NCBI GenBank assembly: GCA_902521005.1 | Contig: CABYPZ010000009.1 | Coordinates: 1 to 37,187, forward strand | Origin: an uncultured Pelagibacteraceae bacterium | GTDB lineage: Bacteria > Pseudomonadota > Alphaproteobacteria > Pelagibacterales > Pelagibacteraceae | DNA length: 37,187 nucleotides | Direction of reading: 5' to 3' | In this document: positions 16,942 through 25,859 of the stretch, piece by piece | Position numbering within the stretch: the first letter of the stretch is position 1 | Layout: each line of letters begins with the position of its first letter | Position numbers and translations under genes: made by a program | Notes under the pieces: model-generated | The model's database searches: none | Told to the model about the DNA's origin: nothing | What the model saw: the letters and a program-made list of their open reading frames with translations, nothing else

Positions 16942-17730
16942 ATGCTTGATAAATCGCTAAACTATCTAATACCTAACAAAGTAAAAGACTTAACAAGATT
17001 AGGAAATAATAGAGATGCAGGATATGTAGTTCCTATTTCTTCGCTTAAAAATTGTAATTTTATGGTTTCGTTTGGAATGGCTGAAAATTTCTCGATGGAA
17101 AGAGACTTTTTAAAATTCAATAGTCAAAACGAAATTCATATGTACGATCATACTATTAATAATAACTATTTTTATAATAGGATATATAAATCAATTAAAA
17201 GACTATTTTATTTCAAGTCAAGTTTCAAAAATATTGAAAAAAAATTCCAGGATTTAGAAGACTATAAAAACATTATTAAAAATAAAAATGTAATCCACTT
17301 TAAAGAAAAAATTGGAAATTTAAATGATACAACAATTTCAAAGGTAATAAATAGAATTAAAAATAACAAAAAAATATTTCTTAAGTCAGATATTGAAGGA
17401 GATGAATTTAAGTTTATTCATGAAATAAACATAAACAGTAAAAATATTCACCTAATGACTATAGAATTTCATTTTTTAGATAAGAATCGAGATAAATTAA
17501 AAGAAGCAATATTAGAATTAAAAAAAACTTTTTATATTACTCACTTACACGGTAACAATTATGCTGGTTATTGTGTTGATGGTCTGCCAAAGGTTTTGGA
17601 AATAACTTTTATAAATAAAGAATATTACGAAGTTAACGAAAATGAGTATAATTTATCATTTCCAATAAAAAATCTTGATTTTCCAAACATTGAAAATATG
17701 AAAGATTTAGAGTTTTCGTTTAATGTTTAA
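16942..17730 (+). CDS. FkbM-like methyltransferase (putative)
   Basis: A 262-residue protein. The segment KIFLKSDIEGDEFKFIHEI resembles the FkbM-family motif LKIDVEGAE, and the N-terminal MVSFGMAENFSMERDFLKF looks like the S-adenosylmethionine-binding glycine motif of that family. The rest is divergent. Possible substrates are sugars or other small metabolites. It is last in the plus-strand run before the thiolase gene, which is 57 bases away. The call rests on two motifs only. Confidence 0.55.
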   Translation: MLDKSLNYLIPNKVKDLTRLGNNRDAGYVVPISSLKNCNFMVSFGMAENFSMERDFLKFNSQNEIHMYDHTINNNYFYNRIYKSIKRLFYFKSSFKNIEKKFQDLEDYKNIIKNKNVIHFKEKIGNLNDTTISKVINRIKNNKKIFLKSDIEGDEFKFIHEININSKNIHLMTIEFHFLDKNRDKLKEAILELKKTFYITHLHGNNYAGYCVDGLPKVLEITFINKEYYEVNENEYNLSFPIKNLDFPNIENMKDLEFSFNV

Positions 17731-17787
17731 ACATCGTCAAGATATCTTTAGATTTGCCTTAGTTTTTCAGATAGATTAAAAAAGTTT

Positions 17788-18957
17788 ATGGATAATAAAG
17801 ACATAGTAATAACATCAGCTTTTAGGACAGCTATTTCTTCACTAGATGGTAGCTTATCTGAATATAGTGCATCTGAATTAGGATCATTTGTAATAAAAAA
17901 ATGTATGGAGCATTCTAATCTTCAAAAGGATGATGTTGATACAGTATATATGGGTCAGGTGCTTCAAGCTGGGGCAGGACAAAATCCTGCAAGACAATCA
18001 GCTATGAAGGCTGGGATTGACAAATCAACTTCTGCAACGACTATAAATCAAGTATGTGGATCTGGGTTATCTGCAATTAGTTTGGGATTTAATTCATTAA
18101 AATTAAAAGATACCAAAATAGTAATTGCTGGTGGACAAGAAAGTATGACTAACTCCCCACACTATATAAATTTTAGAAAAGATAAAATTTTATTGGAAAA
18201 CAAACTTAAAGATTCAATGATCGTTGATGGATTAATAGATTTTTATAATCAATATCATATGGGTGTTACAGCTGAAAATGTTGCAAAAAAATTTAGTATT
18301 TCAAGAAATGATCAAGACTTATTTGCTTACAAATCACAAATAAAAACAAAAGAAGCAATAAATAAAGGAAAATTTAATGATGAAATTGTTTCAATAAAAT
18401 TAAAAACTGGAAGTACATTTAATAAGGATGAACACCCTAGAACGGATGTCGATATAGAAAAATTATCTAAACTTAAACCTGCATTTAAGGAAAACGGAAC
18501 AGTAACAGCTGGAAATTCTTCAGGTATAAATGATGGAGCGGCATCAGTAGTATTAATGAGTTACGAAGAAGCAAAAAAAAAGAAACTTAATCCATTGGCA
18601 AAAATAGTTTCATGGGCTCAATGTGGTGTTGATCCCTCATTAATGGGAACTGGTCCAATAAATGCCTCTAAAGAGGCTTTAAAAAAAGCCGGTTGGAAAA
18701 AAGATGAATTAGACATAATAGAGTCAAACGAAGCTTTTGCAGCACAAGCTATAGCTGTTAATAAAGAGTTAGGATTAGATCCAAATATAGTTAATATGAA
18801 TGGAGGTGCGATAGCCTTAGGGCATCCTATTGGAGCTTCGGGAGCAAGAATTATTGTGACTTTAGTTCACGAGATGCAAAAAAGAAAATTTAAAAAAGGA
18901 TTAGCAACATTGTGTATAGGTGGCGGAATGGGAATAGCAATGTGCATTGAAAATTAA
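17788..18957 (+). CDS. Acetyl-CoA C-acetyltransferase (thiolase)
   Basis: Biosynthetic-type thiolase that condenses two acetyl-CoA to acetoacetyl-CoA, or runs in reverse. The 389-residue protein has the acyl-carrying cysteine C90 in NQVCGSGLSAIS, the GHPIGASGARI histidine motif and the C-terminal CIGGGMGIA cysteine, at standard spacing for AtoB/PhaA. No other polyhydroxybutyrate or butyrate genes are present. It ends 4 bases before the end of the convergent SGNH gene. Confidence 0.93.
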   Translation: MDNKDIVITSAFRTAISSLDGSLSEYSASELGSFVIKKCMEHSNLQKDDVDTVYMGQVLQAGAGQNPARQSAMKAGIDKSTSATTINQVCGSGLSAISLGFNSLKLKDTKIVIAGGQESMTNSPHYINFRKDKILLENKLKDSMIVDGLIDFYNQYHMGVTAENVAKKFSISRNDQDLFAYKSQIKTKEAINKGKFNDEIVSIKLKTGSTFNKDEHPRTDVDIEKLSKLKPAFKENGTVTAGNSSGINDGAASVVLMSYEEAKKKKLNPLAKIVSWAQCGVDPSLMGTGPINASKEALKKAGWKKDELDIIESNEAFAAQAIAVNKELGLDPNIVNMNGGAIALGHPIGASGARIIVTLVHEMQKRKFKKGLATLCIGGGMGIAMCIEN

Positions 18958-18961
18958 AATT

Positions 18962-20128
18962 TTAAGAATTTATATTTTTTACCAAAAATTTAGAAAGAAT
19001 ATTTAAACCTAATTCGTTCAAATGTGTATCTTCTTTTTCATAAATAAATTCATTTGAATTCAAAAATATTTCAGCATTATCTGTTAAATATTTTGTACTA
19101 TCTAAAATTAAGCTATTTTCAAAAATTTTATTATTCTTTAAGACACTTTCGTAGTTTATATTAGGACAATTGTAATCTTGAATATATTTACAGTAAACTT
19201 GAGCTTTAGTTGGTATTATAACTATAATATCTGGTGCATAATTTTTATAAAAATCAAATTTTTTTGATAAATTTAAATTTTGATCAGGTTTTACATAATA
19301 ACTTTTGTAAAAATAAACTTTTTCGTCATTAATTGTTTTATTTTTATCAACTCTATCTGGTAGTTTGTTTTCTTTAAAAATTTGTATTACAAATTTAATT
19401 TTAGTAAAAAAATCAAAAAATTCTTTAATCTCAAAATAATTTCTATAAATTATGTTATTTAATTTATCTGAGTAATTTTTTTGCACTTTATCATAATTTA
19501 GAAAATCATTTCCTGTAAAAAAGAATGCAATAAACTGCCTCTCATAATTATTTTCTTTAAAAAACTTTATGGTTTCTAGGTAATGACCAACATCTGTTGA
19601 TGATAAGGCAGCATTATAAAACTTAAATGTTTTAGATTTATTTAATATGCTGTTAATTAAATAATTATCATCAATTCTATGATTATGAAGCATACTATCT
19701 CCTATCAATATAAAATCGCTATCTTTAAAATCAATTGCATTTCTAAAACCATATTTGTCGGTTGAAATATTAACAATTTTAGTTTTTGATTTATCAGTTG
19801 GATTTAAATTTCCACCAAAAATATTTACTTTTAATTCAATATTTCTTACACCATATAAATAATCTTTTTCATAAATAGTTTTGGATAATGTAGAATAGTA
19901 ATCCCCAGGGCTTAAAAGTAAAAAAATTATTTTAAGACTAAATGTTAACACTAGAATATTAATAGAAATAATTTTTTTTATTTTTTGATTAAAAAATATA
20001 GTTATTAGAGCTACAATTAAAGCTATATAAATTTTATCAAATGAGAAAAATAAGCTTAGAATAAAAAAAACCAAAAAAAAATGAAACAAACTTAAGAAAA
20101 TCTTTTTAAGTTTATATTGTTCACTCAT
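18962..20128 (-). CDS. Membrane-anchored SGNH/GDSL hydrolase-like protein
   Basis: A 388-residue protein. Roughly the first 75 residues form two or three hydrophobic segments, so the rest should face the periplasm. The SGNH blocks are visible: block I FILIGDSMLHNHR with the nucleophilic Ser, a GND motif (FFTGNDFLNYD) and the C-terminal DTHLNELGLNILSKFL with Asp and His. Such proteins often transfer or remove acyl groups on cell-surface glycans. It is the last gene after the carbamoyltransferase, 12 bases downstream, and probably belongs to the same modification pathway. Confidence 0.78.
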   Translation of the reverse strand: MSEQYKLKKIFLSLFHFFLVFFILSLFFSFDKIYIALIVALITIFFNQKIKKIISINILVLTFSLKIIFLLLSPGDYYSTLSKTIYEKDYLYGVRNIELKVNIFGGNLNPTDKSKTKIVNISTDKYGFRNAIDFKDSDFILIGDSMLHNHRIDDNYLINSILNKSKTFKFYNAALSSTDVGHYLETIKFFKENNYERQFIAFFFTGNDFLNYDKVQKNYSDKLNNIIYRNYFEIKEFFDFFTKIKFVIQIFKENKLPDRVDKNKTINDEKVYFYKSYYVKPDQNLNLSKKFDFYKNYAPDIIVIIPTKAQVYCKYIQDYNCPNINYESVLKNNKIFENSLILDSTKYLTDNAEIFLNSNEFIYEKEDTHLNELGLNILSKFLVKNINS

Positions 20129-20140
20129 TTAAATTTTATA

Positions 20141-21982
20141 TTAATCAAGTTCAAAAGAAGAGCTATAATCTTTTTTAAGTGATTGATCTTGTTTATTTTT
20201 TTGTAAATAATAGTTACCAATTACTAAATTATCTAATTCTGTCCCCATAAAACAGTTAAAAGCGTCTTCTGGGGAGTTAACTATTGGTTCACCTCTTACA
20301 TTAAATGATGTATTTACGATTACTGGACAGTTTGTAATCTCTTTAAATTTTTTAATTAAATTATAGTACATTTTGTTTGTTTCTTTATGAACAGTTTGTA
20401 TCCTTGCTGAATAATCAACATGTGTTACTGCTGGAATTTCAGATCTTTTGATATTTAATTTGTCGATTCCAAATAACTTTTTTTCATCTTCAGTCATTTG
20501 TTTTTGTTTATCTTTTAAAACATCTGAGACAATAAGCATATAAGGACTATCATTATCTATATCAAACCATTGATTTACATCCTCTCTTAATACAGATGGC
20601 GCAAAGGGTCTAAAACTTTCTCTATATTTTACTTTAAGATTTAAATTTTTTTGCATAGTTTCTGATCTAGGGTCTCCTAAGATTGATCTTCCGCCAAGGG
20701 CTCTTGGTCCAAATTCCATTCTTCCTTGAAACCAACCTATTGCATTTCCTTTGGACAAATCATCAGCAACTTTATCAATAAGCATTTCATCTTCAATAAA
20801 CTCATATTTAGCACCAATGTGTTTTAAACTTTTTTCTATATTTTCATTTGAATAGGATGGGCCAAGATAAGATCCATGCATCTCATCTTTATTTATATCA
20901 TTTCTCTCATTATTTAATTCTAAATACCAGTATGCCAATGCAGCCCCTAAAGATCCTCCAGCATCACCTGCTGCAGGTTGTATCCAAATATTTTCAAATA
21001 TTTTACTTTTCAAAATTTTACCATTTGCAACACAGTTTAAAGCAACACCTCCAGCTAAACATAAATTAGAAATATTATATTCCTTACGTAATGAAACGCA
21101 CATTTTCAGGATTATATCTTCAGTAACTTTCTGTATGGAAGCAGCTATATCCATATGGAATTGTGTAATTTGATCCTTTCTACTATCTCTAGGTTCTTGA
21201 CCAAATAAATTGTGAAATTTTTTATTCGTCATAGTTAAACCAGTTGAATAATTAAAAAAGTTTTGATCTAATCTAAACGAGCCATCCTCTTTAATATCTA
21301 CTAAATTTTTTTCAATTTTATCAACATATTTTGGGTTTCCATAAGGCGCAAGTCCCATTAACTTATATTCACCACTATTGACTTTGAAACCAATGTAATA
21401 GGTGAAAGCAGAATATAATAAACCCAAAGAATGTGGAAAATGAATTTCTTTTTTAATTTCTAAATTATTTTTGTCGCCAACTGCAACAGTGGTTGTGGCC
21501 CATTCACCCACACCATCGGCTGTTAAAATAATTGCTTTATCAAAAGGAGATGGATAAAAAGCGCTAGCTGCATGACTTAAATGATGCTCAGAAAAAAATA
21601 TTTTTTTTGAGTCATTAAATTTTTTATCATGCTGTTTTATAAGATTAATTAAAAGTTTTTTTTGAAATAGCTTTTCTCTGAGCCAACTTGGCATCGCTTT
21701 AGAAAACTGTATAAATCCTTTGGGAGCAAAGGCAACGTATGTTTCTAAAAGTCTTTCAAATTTTAAAAAAGGCTTTTCGTAAAAAACTATGGCATCTAGT
21801 TCAGAAATATTACTGTTAGAATATTTTAATACAAACTCAATTGCATTAAAAGGATATCCAGAGTCATGTTTTTTTCTTGTAAACCTCTCTTCTTGGGCTG
21901 CAGCAATTATTTTACCATTACTAATTATTGCCGCTGCACTATCATGATAAAATGCAGAAATTCCTAAAATTTTTTTAGTCAC
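20141..21982 (-). CDS. O-carbamoyltransferase (NodU/CmcH, SxtI-like)
   Basis: ATP-dependent enzyme that moves a carbamoyl group from carbamoyl phosphate to a hydroxyl of a small molecule or sugar. About 613 residues. The N-terminal Kae1-like domain has YHDSAAAI, AQEERFTRKKHD, HHLSHAASAFYPSPF and ILTADGVGEW; the C-terminal domain has EFGPRALGGRSILGDPR and NTSFNVRGEP. The frame is open another 33 codons upstream to 22081, but the protein homology starts at VTKKILGISAF. I therefore choose the GTG at 21980-21982, which overlaps the stop of the DUF5989 gene by one base (TAGTG). Confidence 0.9.
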   Translation of the reverse strand: MTKKILGISAFYHDSAAAIISNGKIIAAAQEERFTRKKHDSGYPFNAIEFVLKYSNSNISELDAIVFYEKPFLKFERLLETYVAFAPKGFIQFSKAMPSWLREKLFQKKLLINLIKQHDKKFNDSKKIFFSEHHLSHAASAFYPSPFDKAIILTADGVGEWATTTVAVGDKNNLEIKKEIHFPHSLGLLYSAFTYYIGFKVNSGEYKLMGLAPYGNPKYVDKIEKNLVDIKEDGSFRLDQNFFNYSTGLTMTNKKFHNLFGQEPRDSRKDQITQFHMDIAASIQKVTEDIILKMCVSLRKEYNISNLCLAGGVALNCVANGKILKSKIFENIWIQPAAGDAGGSLGAALAYWYLELNNERNDINKDEMHGSYLGPSYSNENIEKSLKHIGAKYEFIEDEMLIDKVADDLSKGNAIGWFQGRMEFGPRALGGRSILGDPRSETMQKNLNLKVKYRESFRPFAPSVLREDVNQWFDIDNDSPYMLIVSDVLKDKQKQMTEDEKKLFGIDKLNIKRSEIPAVTHVDYSARIQTVHKETNKMYYNLIKKFKEITNCPVIVNTSFNVRGEPIVNSPEDAFNCFMGTELDNLVIGNYYLQKNKQDQSLKKDYSSSFELD

Positions 21983-22131
21983 TAGAATAATGTATATATA
22001 AATGGAGCTACCGCAGAACCTTGGCTTAATACAATTAGTCCGCCAAAAATAACCAAAACAATAATAATTGGCATTAACCAATATTTTTTTCTAATTTTCA
22101 AAAATTGCAAAAATTCCTTTATAAATTCCAT
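21982..22131 (-). CDS. DUF5989 small membrane protein (SxtK-like)
   Basis: A 49-residue protein read from ATG at 22129-22131 to TAG at 21982-21984. It begins MEFIKEFLQFLKIRKKYW, has one membrane helix and ends SQGSAVAPFIYTLF, the hallmark end of the DUF5989 family. That family is found beside sxtJ and carbamoyltransferase genes, including sxtK of saxitoxin clusters. Its role is unknown; a membrane partner of the carbamoyltransferase is plausible. Its ATG is 2 bases after the sxtJ-like stop. The longer carbamoyltransferase frame covers this gene out of frame and should be trimmed. Confidence 0.85.
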   Translation of the reverse strand: MEFIKEFLQFLKIRKKYWLMPIIIVLVIFGGLIVLSQGSAVAPFIYTLF

Positions 22132-22133
22132 TT

Positions 22134-22523
22134 TTAAAATTGATTTTTCATACTAGATTTTATTTCGTTTTTTTCAATCCAATATGATTTATTGTTATTT
22201 TTCTTTAAGTTTATTAAGTCTTTTTTAACGATTTTCATCAAAATACCTATTGGCGTTACAACTAAAAAATATACTATAGCCATAACAATTGGGGCAATAA
22301 AATTTCCTAAAAAAATACCAAACCTAAACCAAGCTTTGTTAAGGGGTGTTAGTACTTTTGAATTTAACAATCCAAGAACTAGAAATATTGCTGAGATTAT
22401 AACCGACCAATTTCGAATATCACCATTGTTTATTAGTGGCCATAAACCAATGATTAAAAAAACTACAAAAAAAACAATACCAAAACTTCTATTTGATCCG
22501 ATTTTTATATCTTTATATTTCAA
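22134..22523 (-). CDS. SxtJ family membrane protein
   Basis: A 129-residue protein with three or four hydrophobic segments. The layout (FGIVFFVVFLIIGLWPL at the start, LTPLNKAWFRFGIFLGNFIAPIVMAIVYFLVVTPIGILMKI in the middle, a Lys-rich end) matches the SxtJ family, named after saxitoxin gene clusters and common next to O-carbamoyltransferases. Function is unknown. It starts one base after the xsc stop, so it is presumably transcribed with xsc. Confidence 0.82.
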   Translation of the reverse strand: MKYKDIKIGSNRSFGIVFFVVFLIIGLWPLINNGDIRNWSVIISAIFLVLGLLNSKVLTPLNKAWFRFGIFLGNFIAPIVMAIVYFLVVTPIGILMKIVKKDLINLKKNNNKSYWIEKNEIKSSMKNQF

Positions 22524-22524
22524 T

Positions 22525-24306
22525 TTAACTCAAAGACTTCTGAGGTTTCATATCCTCTTTTTTAATTCCTGCGACTTGAACAGGTTTTTTCATTGCATCT
22601 CTTCTAAATGGTTCACCAAGTTCCTGGTTAAGTATAACTTCAATAAAAGTTGTTATACCTTTTTTTTGGTCCTCACATGATTGTTTTATAGCTTTAGTAG
22701 TTTCTTCCATGGTTTTGACTGTTACACCTTTGAGACCACATGCATCAGCAACTTTAGCATAACTTAATTCAGGATCTAGTTCTGTACCTACAAAGTTGTC
22801 ATCAAACCATAAAATAGAATTTCTTTTTTCAGCGCCCCATTGATAATTCCTAAATATAACCATTGTTATAGCGGGCCATTCTTTTCTTGCACATGAGCTC
22901 ATTTCATTCATGCTTATTCCAAATGCTCCATCTCCAGCAAATCCTATTACAGGTGTATTAGGACAACCTATCTTTGCACCAAGTATTGAAGGAAAACCAT
23001 AGCCACAAGGCCCAAATAAACCTGGAGCTAAATATTTTCTTCCTTCTTCAAAGGTTGGGTAAGCATTACCTATTGCACAATTGTTACCAATATCTGATGA
23101 AATAATTACGTCATCTGGCATAGCTGCTTGTATCGCTCTCCAAGCTTGTCTTGGAGACATTCTATCACTATCTCTTTTTCTTGCTTCTTTATTCCAAACT
23201 GTACCGGGGTCATCATCTTCATGATCTAGGCTAGTAAGTGTTTGTAACCAAGCAGATTTTGTTTGATGAATTAAATTTTTTCTTTCTTCTCTTCCTTTAT
23301 CTCCTGCATTTGAAGATAATTGTTCTAGTAATTGTTGTGAAACTAATTTTGCATCACCACATATTCCAACAGTAACTTTTTTTGTTAATCCAATTCTATC
23401 AGAGTTCATGTCAACTTGGATAATTTTTGCATCTTTTGGCCAATAATCTAACCCGTAGCCAGGTAATGTTGAAAAAGGATTTAACCTTGTGCCAAGTGCA
23501 AGCACAACATCAGCTTTTGAAATTAATTGCATAGCAGCTTTCGAACCATTATAACCTAGTGGTCCGACTGCAAGTGGATGACTTCCTGGAAAACTATCAT
23601 TGTGCTGATAACCATTACAAACTGGCGCATCTAATTTTTCTGCAAGCTTTTTGCAATCTTCTATTGCATTACCAATCACCACTCCCGCTCCTGATAGAAT
23701 TACTGGAAATTTTGCCTCTGATAATAATTTTGATGCTTTATTAATCGCATCCGATCCTCCGCCTTGTCTTTCTAATCTAACTATTGGAGGAAGTTCTATA
23801 TCAACAACCTGAGTCCAATAATCTCTTGGGACATTAATTTGAGCTGGTGCAGATCCTCTTATAGCTTTTTCTATTACTCTGTTTAAAACTTCTGCCATTC
23901 GTGAGGGATCTCTAACTTCTTCTTGATAACAAACCATATCCTTAAATAAATTCATTTGTTCTACCTCTTGAAATCCTCCTTGACCCATTGTCTTGTTTGC
24001 AGCTTGAGGTGTTACTACCAACATGGGTGTATGATTCCAATATGCAGTTTTGATTGGAGTTACAAGTCCTGTAATTCCCGGACCATTTTGAGCTATGACC
24101 ATTGACATTTTACCAGTCGCTCTAGTATAACCATCAGCAATTAGTCCACCGTTTGTTTCATGAGCTACATCCCAAAAGGTAATTCCTGCTTCTGGAAATA
24201 AATCTGAAATCGGCATAAAAGCGGAACCTATTATACCGAATGCATGTTCTATTCCGTGTTTTTGAAGTACTTTTATAAAAGCCTCTTCAGTGGTCATTTT
24301 GGTCAT
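22525..24306 (-). CDS. xsc: Sulfoacetaldehyde acetyltransferase
   Basis: Thiamine-diphosphate enzyme that converts sulfoacetaldehyde plus phosphate to acetyl phosphate and sulfite, the key step in taurine, isethionate and sulfoacetate breakdown. The 593-residue protein follows the Xsc pattern closely: MTTEEAFIKVLQKHGIEHAF, the catalytic Glu region AHETNGG, NKTMGQGGFQEVEQMNLFKD, INVPRDYWTQVVDIELPP, and the ThDP/Mg motif GDGAFGISMNEMSS followed by NYQWGAEKRN. The start may be either ATG (24306 or 24297). It diverges from suyAB. No taurine transaminase or dehydrogenase, pta or sulfonate transporter lies beside it. Confidence 0.93.
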   Translation of the reverse strand: MTKMTTEEAFIKVLQKHGIEHAFGIIGSAFMPISDLFPEAGITFWDVAHETNGGLIADGYTRATGKMSMVIAQNGPGITGLVTPIKTAYWNHTPMLVVTPQAANKTMGQGGFQEVEQMNLFKDMVCYQEEVRDPSRMAEVLNRVIEKAIRGSAPAQINVPRDYWTQVVDIELPPIVRLERQGGGSDAINKASKLLSEAKFPVILSGAGVVIGNAIEDCKKLAEKLDAPVCNGYQHNDSFPGSHPLAVGPLGYNGSKAAMQLISKADVVLALGTRLNPFSTLPGYGLDYWPKDAKIIQVDMNSDRIGLTKKVTVGICGDAKLVSQQLLEQLSSNAGDKGREERKNLIHQTKSAWLQTLTSLDHEDDDPGTVWNKEARKRDSDRMSPRQAWRAIQAAMPDDVIISSDIGNNCAIGNAYPTFEEGRKYLAPGLFGPCGYGFPSILGAKIGCPNTPVIGFAGDGAFGISMNEMSSCARKEWPAITMVIFRNYQWGAEKRNSILWFDDNFVGTELDPELSYAKVADACGLKGVTVKTMEETTKAIKQSCEDQKKGITTFIEVILNQELGEPFRRDAMKKPVQVAGIKKEDMKPQKSLS

Positions 24307-24332
24307 ATAAATTCTTTCTAAATAATTTTTAT

Positions 24333-24360
24333 TTGTTTAAGGACATGATTAATATATAAG
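24333..24360 (+). promoter_or_regulatory. Putative suyAB promoter
   Basis: TTGTTT (24333-24338), a 16-base spacer and TATAAG (24355-24360), pointing toward suyA. Transcription would start near 24367, after the TTG at 24364, which supports the ATG at 24394 as the suyA start. It overlaps the oppositely oriented xsc promoter candidate. Consensus match only. Confidence 0.35.
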
Positions 24361-24376
24361 ATCTTGGAAATTTCAA
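24349..24376 (-). promoter_or_regulatory. Putative xsc operon promoter
   Basis: Read on the minus strand: TTGAAA (plus 24371-24376), a 16-base spacer and TATTAA (24349-24354), giving a leader of roughly 36 bases before the xsc ATG. It overlaps the suyA promoter candidate, so one regulator bound here could control both directions. Confidence 0.35.
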
Positions 24377-24393
24377 ATAAAGAAATCGTCACA

Positions 24394-24681
24394 ATGACAA
24401 GTACAGATATAATTATTCATGATGAAAAAGACAATGTAGGTGTTGTGGTTATTGAGAAAATCATACCTAACCAGGAGTGTAATTGCTGGATAATGGAAAA
24501 TGACAAATCTACTAAAATTCAATCAAAAAATGAGATACCTCTAGGTCACAAAATAGCTATGAGTGATTTAAATGAAGGTGATACAATTATAAAATATGGT
24601 CACGATATTGGCAAAGTCGTTAAAGAAATTAAAAAAGGTGAACATGTCCATGTTCATAATGTAAAAACAAAGAAGTGGTAA
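24394..24681 (+). CDS. suyA: (2R)-sulfolactate sulfo-lyase subunit alpha (SAF domain)
   Basis: Small subunit of the enzyme that cleaves 3-sulfolactate to pyruvate and sulfite. About 95 residues in a single SAF/UxaA-N-type domain: [44 protein letters not shown] and the end [16 protein letters not shown], which agree with SuyA. The altronate dehydratase family is related, but the partner subunit and sulfur context favour SuyA. The frame opens at a TTG (24364), but the ATG at 24394 fits the family N-terminus and the predicted transcription start. Confidence 0.85.
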   Translation: MTSTDIIIHDEKDNVGVVVIEKIIPNQECNCWIMENDKSTKIQSKNEIPLGHKIAMSDLNEGDTIIKYGHDIGKVVKEIKKGEHVHVHNVKTKKW

Positions 24682-24683
24682 AT

Positions 24684-25850
24684 ATGGAAATTCCAAAGAG
24701 TTTTTTAGGTTATAAAAGAGAAAATGGTAGAGCTGGTACTAGAAACCACGTAATAATTTTGCCAGTAGATGACATTTCAAATGCATGTGCAGAAGCTGTA
24801 GCAAACAATATTAAAGGTACTATCGCATTACCTCATTCATATGGAAGATTACAATTTGGTGCAGATTTAGAATTACACTTTAGAACTATGATTGGTACAG
24901 GAAAAAATCCTAATGTGGCAGCTGTAATAGTTATAGGAATAGAACCGAAGTGGACAAAAAAAATTGTTGATGAAATTGCAAAAACTGGAAAGCCAGTTGA
25001 AGGATTTAGTATTGAAGGTGTTGGAGACATAGATACAATAGCTAAAGTTTCAAAGAAAGCTCAAGAATTTTCAATGTGGGCATCAGAAAAGCAAAGAGAG
25101 GAATGTCCAATAAGTGATTTATGGATTTCTGTTAAATGTGGTGAGTCTGACACGACATCAGGTCTTGCATCAAATCCAACAGTTGGAAATTTAATGGATA
25201 AACTAGAGCCACTAGGTGTTCATTTATGTTTTGGAGAGACATCTGAACTTACTGGTGCAGAGACTGTTTGTGAAAAGAGAGGTAAAACTCCTGAAGCTCA
25301 AGCAAAATTTAAAAAAACTTGGAATGATTACAACGATTTTATTTTAAAAGAAGCAACTGATGATTTATCTGAAAGTCAACCAACAGCAGGAAATATTGCT
25401 GGCGGACTAACAACAATTGAGGAAAAAGCTTTTGGAAATTTTCAAAAAATAGGTTCAAGACAGTTTATAGATGTTTTAGAACCAGCCGAAGAACCCACAA
25501 AAGGAAAAGGTTTGTATTTTATGGATACTTCATCAGCCGCAGCAGAATGTGTCACCCTGCAAGCAGCTGGTGGATTTAATATTCATTTATTTCCAACTGG
25601 TCAAGGAAATATTATAGGTAACCCAATTGAACCAGTGATTAAATTAACAGCAAACCCTTTAACTGTTAAAAATATGAGCGAACATATAGATGTAGATGTT
25701 TCAAAAATTCTTTCAAGACAAATGAACTTAGATCAAGCTGGAGATGAATTGGTCAAAGCAACTTTAAGAGTTGCAAATGGAAGATTAACTTGTGCGGAAG
25801 CATTAGGTCATAAAGAATTTGTTATGACTAAACTATATAGAAGTGCTTAA
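24684..25850 (+). CDS. suyB: (2R)-sulfolactate sulfo-lyase subunit beta
   Basis: Large catalytic subunit of sulfolactate sulfo-lyase, 388 residues, of the UxaA/altronate dehydratase superfamily. It has [21 protein letters not shown] at the start, the cysteine-containing [22 protein letters not shown] and the C-terminal [25 protein letters not shown], as in SuyB. The start is taken at the ATG at 24684, two bases after the suyA stop; a GTG at 24675 would overlap suyA. Product sulfite would be handled by the neighbouring aprBA and tauE genes. Confidence 0.88.
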   Translation: MEIPKSFLGYKRENGRAGTRNHVIILPVDDISNACAEAVANNIKGTIALPHSYGRLQFGADLELHFRTMIGTGKNPNVAAVIVIGIEPKWTKKIVDEIAKTGKPVEGFSIEGVGDIDTIAKVSKKAQEFSMWASEKQREECPISDLWISVKCGESDTTSGLASNPTVGNLMDKLEPLGVHLCFGETSELTGAETVCEKRGKTPEAQAKFKKTWNDYNDFILKEATDDLSESQPTAGNIAGGLTTIEEKAFGNFQKIGSRQFIDVLEPAEEPTKGKGLYFMDTSSAAAECVTLQAAGGFNIHLFPTGQGNIIGNPIEPVIKLTANPLTVKNMSEHIDVDVSKILSRQMNLDQAGDELVKATLRVANGRLTCAEALGHKEFVMTKLYRSA

Positions 25851-25859
25851 GACTTTTTT

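Noticed and set aside
17731-17787. Riboswitch or regulatory RNA upstream of the thiolase gene, and similar short gaps
   Set aside because: Gaps are too short and show no conserved riboswitch-like core.
21983-22081. N-terminal extension of the carbamoyltransferase to 22081
   Set aside because: These codons lie over the DUF5989 gene in another frame; family homology begins at the GTG at 21982.
22192-22680. Plus-strand open frame opposite sxtJ-like and xsc
   Set aside because: Crosses two real minus-strand genes and has no protein-like motif.
24364-24393. suyA start at the TTG at 24364
   Set aside because: Adds residues absent from the family start and lies before the predicted transcription start.
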